Part shown: positions 41,836 through 45,516 of the stretch, piece after piece | How the letters are laid out: each line of letters starts with the position of its first letter | Numbering within the stretch: position 1 is the stretch's first letter | DNA from: Streptomyces sp. NRRL F-5123 | GTDB lineage: Bacteria > Actinomycetota > Actinomycetes > Streptomycetales > Streptomycetaceae | NCBI RefSeq assembly: GCF_000721495.1 | Contig: NZ_JOHY01000078.1 | Location: 1 to 45,516, forward strand | Reading direction: 5' to 3' | DNA: 45,516 nucleotides | Notes under the pieces: model-generated | Database searches by the model: none | What the model was told of the DNA's origin: nothing | The model's input: only the letters and a program-made list of their open reading frames with translations | Program-made: the position numbers and the translations under genes

Positions 41836-42447
41836 GTGGTCCGCAGCTTCCGACGCGGCGCCCTCGCCGCCGCCGTCGTCGCCCTCTCAGCCCTCTCGCT
41901 CGCCGCCTGCGCCGCGGGGAACGAGGCCGAGACCCTGAAGGTCAAGCCGGACAACCCGGCGGGGGCCAAGGGCGACATCCAGGTGCAGAACGCTTTCGTC
42001 CTGACCGACCCGAACGGCCCGGCCGCGGTCACCGCCCGGCTGTTCAACAACGGCGACACCGACCAGACGCTGGACAGCGTGAACATCGTCAGCGGCCCGT
42101 CGGCGCAGCTGTCCGGCGCGAACGGCACCGGCGGCATCACCGTCCCCGCGCACGGCACCGTGCTCGTCGGCGGCAAGGGCAACGCGAGCGGGGTCATCAG
42201 CAGCGGCCAGGAGCAGCTGCAGAACGGCGGCTTCCAGAACGCGGTGTTCACCTTCAGCGGCGCCGGTCAGATCCCGCTGAAGATCCAGGTCATGCCGGCC
42301 GCGAGCTACTTCGCGCCGTACGGCCCGGGCTCGCTGCCGACGACCGAGGCCCCGACCCCGACCGCCACCTCGACGGAGACGCCGGGCGGCACCGCGAGGC
42401 CGACGGACACCGCGAGCCCGACGGGCACGGCGACCGCGACCTCGTGA
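41836..42447 (+). CDS. Secreted lipoprotein with Thr/Pro-rich tail
   Basis: A 203-aa protein. The signal VVRSFRRGALAAAVVALSALSLAAC ends in a lipobox (LAAC, Cys25). The central beta-sandwich (IQVQNAFVLTDPNGPAAVTARLFNNGDTDQTLDSV) resembles PCu(A)C/DUF461-like copper-chaperone folds, although the usual Met/His copper ligands are not evident. The last 40 residues are TPTATSTETPGGTARPTDT-type low complexity. The GTG at 41836 is preceded by AGGAG at a rather long spacing. It converges with phoP across a 48-bp palindrome. Confidence 0.76.
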   Translation: MVRSFRRGALAAAVVALSALSLAACAAGNEAETLKVKPDNPAGAKGDIQVQNAFVLTDPNGPAAVTARLFNNGDTDQTLDSVNIVSGPSAQLSGANGTGGITVPAHGTVLVGGKGNASGVISSGQEQLQNGGFQNAVFTFSGAGQIPLKIQVMPAASYFAPYGPGSLPTTEAPTPTATSTETPGGTARPTDTASPTGTATATS

Positions 42448-42471
42448 CCGCGTAACACCCGCACGTACTGC

Positions 42472-42519
42472 CATGTGCGAAGGGGCCCGGCGCCATGGCG
42501 CCGGGCCCCTTCGCACATG
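42472..42519. terminator. 48-bp perfect palindrome, bidirectional terminator
   Basis: Two 24-bp arms meet at CCATGG without a mismatch (CATGTGCGAAGGGG and complement outermost). It lies 25 bp after the lipoprotein stop and 18 bp before the phoP stop, so it probably ends both converging transcripts. Confidence 0.85.
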
Positions 42520-42536
42520 CGGTGGATCCCCGCGGT

Positions 42537-43217
42537 CTACGGCTCGAACTTGTAGCCGAGGCCGCGGACCGTCACCAGGTAGCGCGGGGCGCCCGGGTCC
42601 GGCTCGATCTTGGCGCGCAGCCGCTTGACGTGGACGTCGAGGGTCTTGGTGTCGCCGACGTAGTCCGCTCCCCACACCCGGTCGATGAGCTGCATCCGGG
42701 TGAGCACCCGGCCGGCGTTGCGCAGCAGCATCTCCAGCAGGTCGAACTCCTTGAGCGGCAGGTCCACCTTGCCGCCGCCGACCGTCACGACGTGGCGGTC
42801 CACGTCCATGCGCACCGGCCCCGCCTCCAGCGCGGCCGGGGAGATCTCCTCGGGCTCGCCGCGGCGGCGCAGCACCGCGCGGATCCGGGCGACCAGCTCC
42901 CGCGACGAGAAGGGCTTGGTCACGTAGTCGTCGGCGCCGATCTCCAGCCCGACGACCTTGTCGATCTCGCTGTCCTTGGCGGTCACCATGATCACCGGGA
43001 CATTGGACTTGAGCCGCAGCTGGCGGCACACCTCGGTGCCGGGCAGCCCCGGCAGCATCAGGTCGAGCAGGACCAGGTCGGCGCCGTTGCGTTCGAACTC
43101 GTCCAGCGCGTCGGGCCCGGTCGCGGATATGGCGACCTCGAAACCCTCCTTGCGGAGCATGTACGACAGCGCGTCGCTGAAGGACTCTTCGTCCTCGACG
43201 ACGAGTACGCGGGTCAC
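42537..43217 (-). CDS. phoP: Phosphate response regulator PhoP (RegX3 type)
   Basis: A 226-aa OmpR-family regulator. The receiver has VLVVEDEESFSDAL (acidic pair), LVLLDLMLPGLPG (phosphorylated Asp), VTAKDSE and the Lys in YVTKPFSSREL. The winged-helix domain ends RVLTRMQLIDRVWGADYVGDTKTLDVHVKRLRAKIEPDPGAPRYLVTVRGLGYKFEP-like sequence and matches S. coelicolor PhoP nearly throughout as I recall it. GTG 43217 overlaps the phoR stop by four bases. With PhoR it activates phosphate-scavenging genes and restrains antibiotic production. Confidence 0.95.
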   Translation of the reverse strand: MTRVLVVEDEESFSDALSYMLRKEGFEVAISATGPDALDEFERNGADLVLLDLMLPGLPGTEVCRQLRLKSNVPVIMVTAKDSEIDKVVGLEIGADDYVTKPFSSRELVARIRAVLRRRGEPEEISPAALEAGPVRMDVDRHVVTVGGGKVDLPLKEFDLLEMLLRNAGRVLTRMQLIDRVWGADYVGDTKTLDVHVKRLRAKIEPDPGAPRYLVTVRGLGYKFEP

Positions 43218-44527
43218 GGAAGGACCTCCGGAGCGGGGATGTGTTCGGGGAGGGTCTGGAAGAGCTGTTCGTCCGACGGCTCGTCGGCCGGCTCTGCGTC
43301 CGCCTCGGCATCGGGATCGGTGCCGGGCGGGAGCGCGCGGTCGCGGGCGATCCCGGCCTCGGGAAGCCGCAGTGTGAAGGTGGAGCCCTGTCCTTCGACG
43401 CTCCACACGGTGACCTCGCCGCCGTGGGTGGCGGCGACGTGCTTGACGATGGAAAGGCCGAGCCCGGTCCCGCCGGTGGCCCGCGAGCGCGCCGGGTCGA
43501 CCCGGTAGAAGCGCTCGAAGACCCTTTCGCGGTCCTTCTCGGAGATGCCGATGCCCTGGTCCGTGACGGAGATCTCGATGAGGTCCCCGCCTCCCCCGTA
43601 GCCTGCGGCACGGGAGGCGGGCCCGGCGGCGATACGGCGTCCGGCGATGCCGACCCGGGTACGGGCCGGACTGTAGTTGACGGCGTTCTCGACGAGGTTG
43701 CCGAGCGCCGCCGCGAGCTGGCCCCGGTTGCCCCATATGAAGAGGTCGGGGGTGTTTCCGGTGGCCATGGTGATCTGCTTGGTGTTGGCCTGGTGGCGGC
43801 AGCGGTCCACGGCCTCGGCGACCAGGTCGTCGACCGCGACCGGCTCCGCGTCGTCCAGCAGGTCGTCGTCCTGGACCCGGGAGAGGTCGATGATCTCCTG
43901 CACCAGGCTGGTGAGCCGGGTCGCCTCGATCTGCATGCGGCCGGCGAAGCGGAGCACCGCCTCGGGGTCGTCGGAGGCGTCCATGACGGCCTCCGACAGC
44001 AGCGAGAGCGCCCCGACCGGGGTCTTCAGCTCATGGCTGACGTTGGCGACGAAATCCCGCCGGACCGCTTCGATCCGCCGGGCCTCGGTGAGGTCCTCCA
44101 CGAGCAGCAGCACCAGGCGCGAGCCCAGCGGTGCCACCCGGGCGGACACGGCGAGGCCTTCGCCGCGCCCGGCGCCGCGGCGCGGAAGGTCGAGTTCCAC
44201 CTGGCGTATCTCGCCGTCCCGCCGCGTCTCGCGGGCCATCTGCAGCATCTGGTCGACGGAGAGCCTGCCGCCGCGCACCAGTCCGAGGGCATATGCCGCC
44301 GAGCTGGCCTTGACCACCGTGTCGCCCTCGTCCAGGACGACCGCGGAGGACCGCAGCACGGACAGCACCGTGTCCACGCCGGGCGGAAGCACGGCTTCCG
44401 TGTGCAGCGCGGTACGGGTCGGGCGGGCCTGCTCCCGCTCGCTCCAGCGGAACGCGAGCACGGCGATGACACCGGTCGCCAGACCGGCTATCGCGCTGGC
44501 TGCGGCGACTGCCGCGTTCACGTCCAT
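43214..44527 (-). CDS. phoR: Phosphate sensor histidine kinase PhoR (SenX3 type)
   Basis: A 437-aa kinase with one N-terminal membrane segment (AAASAIAGLATGVIAVLAF), a PAS-like domain (about 60-155), the H-box NVSHELKTPVGALSLLSEA, an N-box NLVENAVNYSPAR, and G-boxes DQGIGISEKDRERVFERFYRVD and GGTGLGLSIVKHVAATHGG. The acidic C-terminal tail (TDPDAEADAEPADEPSDEQL) is variable. The ATG at 44527 matches relatives. It is translationally coupled to phoP and divergent from phoU across 240 bp containing PHO-box-like repeats. Confidence 0.94.
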   Translation of the reverse strand: MDVNAAVAAASAIAGLATGVIAVLAFRWSEREQARPTRTALHTEAVLPPGVDTVLSVLRSSAVVLDEGDTVVKASSAAYALGLVRGGRLSVDQMLQMARETRRDGEIRQVELDLPRRGAGRGEGLAVSARVAPLGSRLVLLLVEDLTEARRIEAVRRDFVANVSHELKTPVGALSLLSEAVMDASDDPEAVLRFAGRMQIEATRLTSLVQEIIDLSRVQDDDLLDDAEPVAVDDLVAEAVDRCRHQANTKQITMATGNTPDLFIWGNRGQLAAALGNLVENAVNYSPARTRVGIAGRRIAAGPASRAAGYGGGGDLIEISVTDQGIGISEKDRERVFERFYRVDPARSRATGGTGLGLSIVKHVAATHGGEVTVWSVEGQGSTFTLRLPEAGIARDRALPPGTDPDAEADAEPADEPSDEQLFQTLPEHIPAPEVLP

Positions 44528-44600
44528 GGCTCCAGGTTAGGTGGCCTGCGCAGGCGCTCCACAGCCCTGAGAGATACCTCTCGGCCGCACGTTGCCAAGA

Positions 44601-44633
44601 GTTCACCTTCACGTAGGAGGTGATTCACTCCGG
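44601..44633. promoter_or_regulatory. PHO-box-like sequence in the phoR-phoU gap
   Basis: GTTCACCTTCA (44601-44611) is followed 22 bp later by ATTCACTCCGG (44623-44633), in phase with the 11-bp direct repeat unit of Streptomyces PHO boxes; the middle unit is poor. The position between phoR and phoU is where PhoP autoregulation is known in S. coelicolor. Confidence 0.55.
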
Positions 44634-44647
44634 GTGCGCGGCCGGTA

Positions 44648-44677
44648 CTCCACGCTCCACGAGCGTGGAGCGTGGAG
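44648..44677. promoter_or_regulatory. 30-bp palindrome in the phoU leader
   Basis: CTCCACGCTCCACG (44648-44661) and its exact complement (44664-44677) flank a 2-bp centre; each arm is itself a tandem heptamer (CTCCACG twice). It lies 90 bp before the phoU start and could be a leader hairpin or a protein site. Confidence 0.5.
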
Positions 44678-44767
44678 GAGAAGCCTCTTGTGCCGGCCCG
44701 TGCACCCTGTGTACAGACCGCTCACCAGCTCACGGAAGCCCATGAAGAAGCTCTTGGAAGGAACGCG

Positions 44768-45448
44768 ATGCGGGACGCATACCACGAGGAACTCGACTCC
44801 ATCGGCGACGGCCTCGTCGAGATGGCCCGGCTCGTCGGCTCGGCGATAGGCCGCGCCACCACCGCGCTGCTCGACGCCGACCTCAACGTCGCCGAGAGCG
44901 TCATCGGGGCCGACGAGAAGGTCGACGACCTCCAGCGCGAGCTGGAGACCCGGGCGATCAACCTGCTGGCCCGCCAGCAGCCGGTGGCGACCGACCTGCG
45001 GATCGTCGTGACCAGCCTGCGGATGAGCGCCGACCTGGAGCGCTCCGGCGACCTGGCCCGGCACGTCGCCAAGCTCGCCCGGCTGCGCTTCCCCGCCTCC
45101 GCGGTGCCGCAGGACCTGCACAGCACCATCCTGGAGATGGGCCAGCTCGCGCAGCGCCTGATGGCGAAGGCCGCCGAGGTCATCATCACCAAGGACGTCG
45201 ACGACGCGCTCCAGCTGGAGGCCGACGACGACCGCATGGACGAGCTGCACCGCACCCTCTTCCAGCACCTGCTGGACGACCGCTGGAAGCACGGCATCGA
45301 GACCGCCGTGGACGTCACCCTGGTCGGCCGCTACTACGAGCGCTTCGCCGACCACGCGGTGTCGGTCGCCAAGCGCGTCGTCTACCTGGTGACGGGCGAG
45401 CACGTGGACGAGCTGTCGCCGGTCCCGACGGACGTCGAGTCGGCGTAG
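44768..45448 (+). CDS. phoU: Phosphate transport regulator PhoU
   Basis: A 226-aa protein of two PhoU three-helix bundles. The metal-binding patterns are DLERSGDLARHVAKLA in the first bundle and YYERFADHAVSVAKRVVYLVTGE in the second. PhoU links the phosphate transporter to the PhoR kinase and dampens the response when phosphate is plentiful. GGAAGGA lies before the ATG at 44768; an in-frame ATG at 44672 would add a non-conserved tail. It is divergent from phoR. The bases 45449-45516 show only G-rich sequence. Confidence 0.95.
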   Translation: MRDAYHEELDSIGDGLVEMARLVGSAIGRATTALLDADLNVAESVIGADEKVDDLQRELETRAINLLARQQPVATDLRIVVTSLRMSADLERSGDLARHVAKLARLRFPASAVPQDLHSTILEMGQLAQRLMAKAAEVIITKDVDDALQLEADDDRMDELHRTLFQHLLDDRWKHGIETAVDVTLVGRYYERFADHAVSVAKRVVYLVTGEHVDELSPVPTDVESA

Positions 45449-45516
45449 GGCGTACGGCTCGCGCGTACGGGCTGCGCCCGGGGGCAGCGCGTGGGGGGGG
45501 CGGGGGCGCGCGGCGG

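Overview
The window is about 45.5 kb of a high-GC actinomycete chromosome and is almost certainly from Streptomyces or a close relative. The evidence is strong G/C bias in third codon positions, many GTG starts, and recognisable Streptomyces core genes (phoU/phoR/phoP, carD, ispD/ispF, cysS, rlmB, msiK, cdgB). The core gene order resembles, from memory, the S. coelicolor interval from cdgB to phoU. There is no phage, plasmid or transposase gene.

Left part (1-12 kb): a GAF-PAS-GGDEF diguanylate cyclase (CdgB type), a flavin reductase, an ArfB-like ribosome-rescue hydrolase, TerD and TerB tellurite-resistance family proteins, a membrane protein, a quinone oxidoreductase, a LuxR-type regulator, an unknown protein, and a group II (histidine decarboxylase-like) protein that lacks the PLP lysine. 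Two 27-bp tandem repeats flank the last gene.

Middle part (12-31 kb): the accessory region. An XRE/MmyB-type regulator converges on a three-gene operon: a 16-cysteine double-psi beta-barrel protein, a Tat-signal protein and a MauE-like redox membrane protein. Next comes a Ro60 (TROVE) protein gene preceded by two tandem tRNA-like Y RNAs, circularly permuted with the acceptor stem closed by a short loop, and a probable third, non-tRNA-like relative. All three share the same Ro-stem motifs. This Ro/Y RNA locus and the cysteine-rich operon are the most interesting systems in the window. Further right lie an RHH-PIN toxin-antitoxin pair, an AfsR-like regulator, small regulator/enzyme pairs (MerR with a monooxygenase, TetR with an FMN reductase and an erythromycin-esterase-like gene), an Uma2 nuclease, a serine hydrolase and tRNA-Thr(UGU).

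Right part (31-45.5 kb): conserved core genes. These are the shared sugar-ABC ATPase MsiK, a sugar nucleotidyltransferase, a DoxX protein, RlmB, CysS, a PPOX protein, IspF, IspD, CarD, a lipoprotein, and the PhoR-PhoP operon divergent from PhoU.

Non-coding DNA is unusually structured. There is a 160-bp MITE with a half copy 20 kb away, and a second 74-bp MITE-like inverted repeat. All three abut CTAG, and two supply the TAG stop codon of a gene. A Streptomyces-type intergenic repeat family occurs at four loci; at 38.4-39.15 kb it has expanded into a roughly 15-unit array and carries a duplicated 3' end of ispF. Several long perfect palindromes act as probable terminators.
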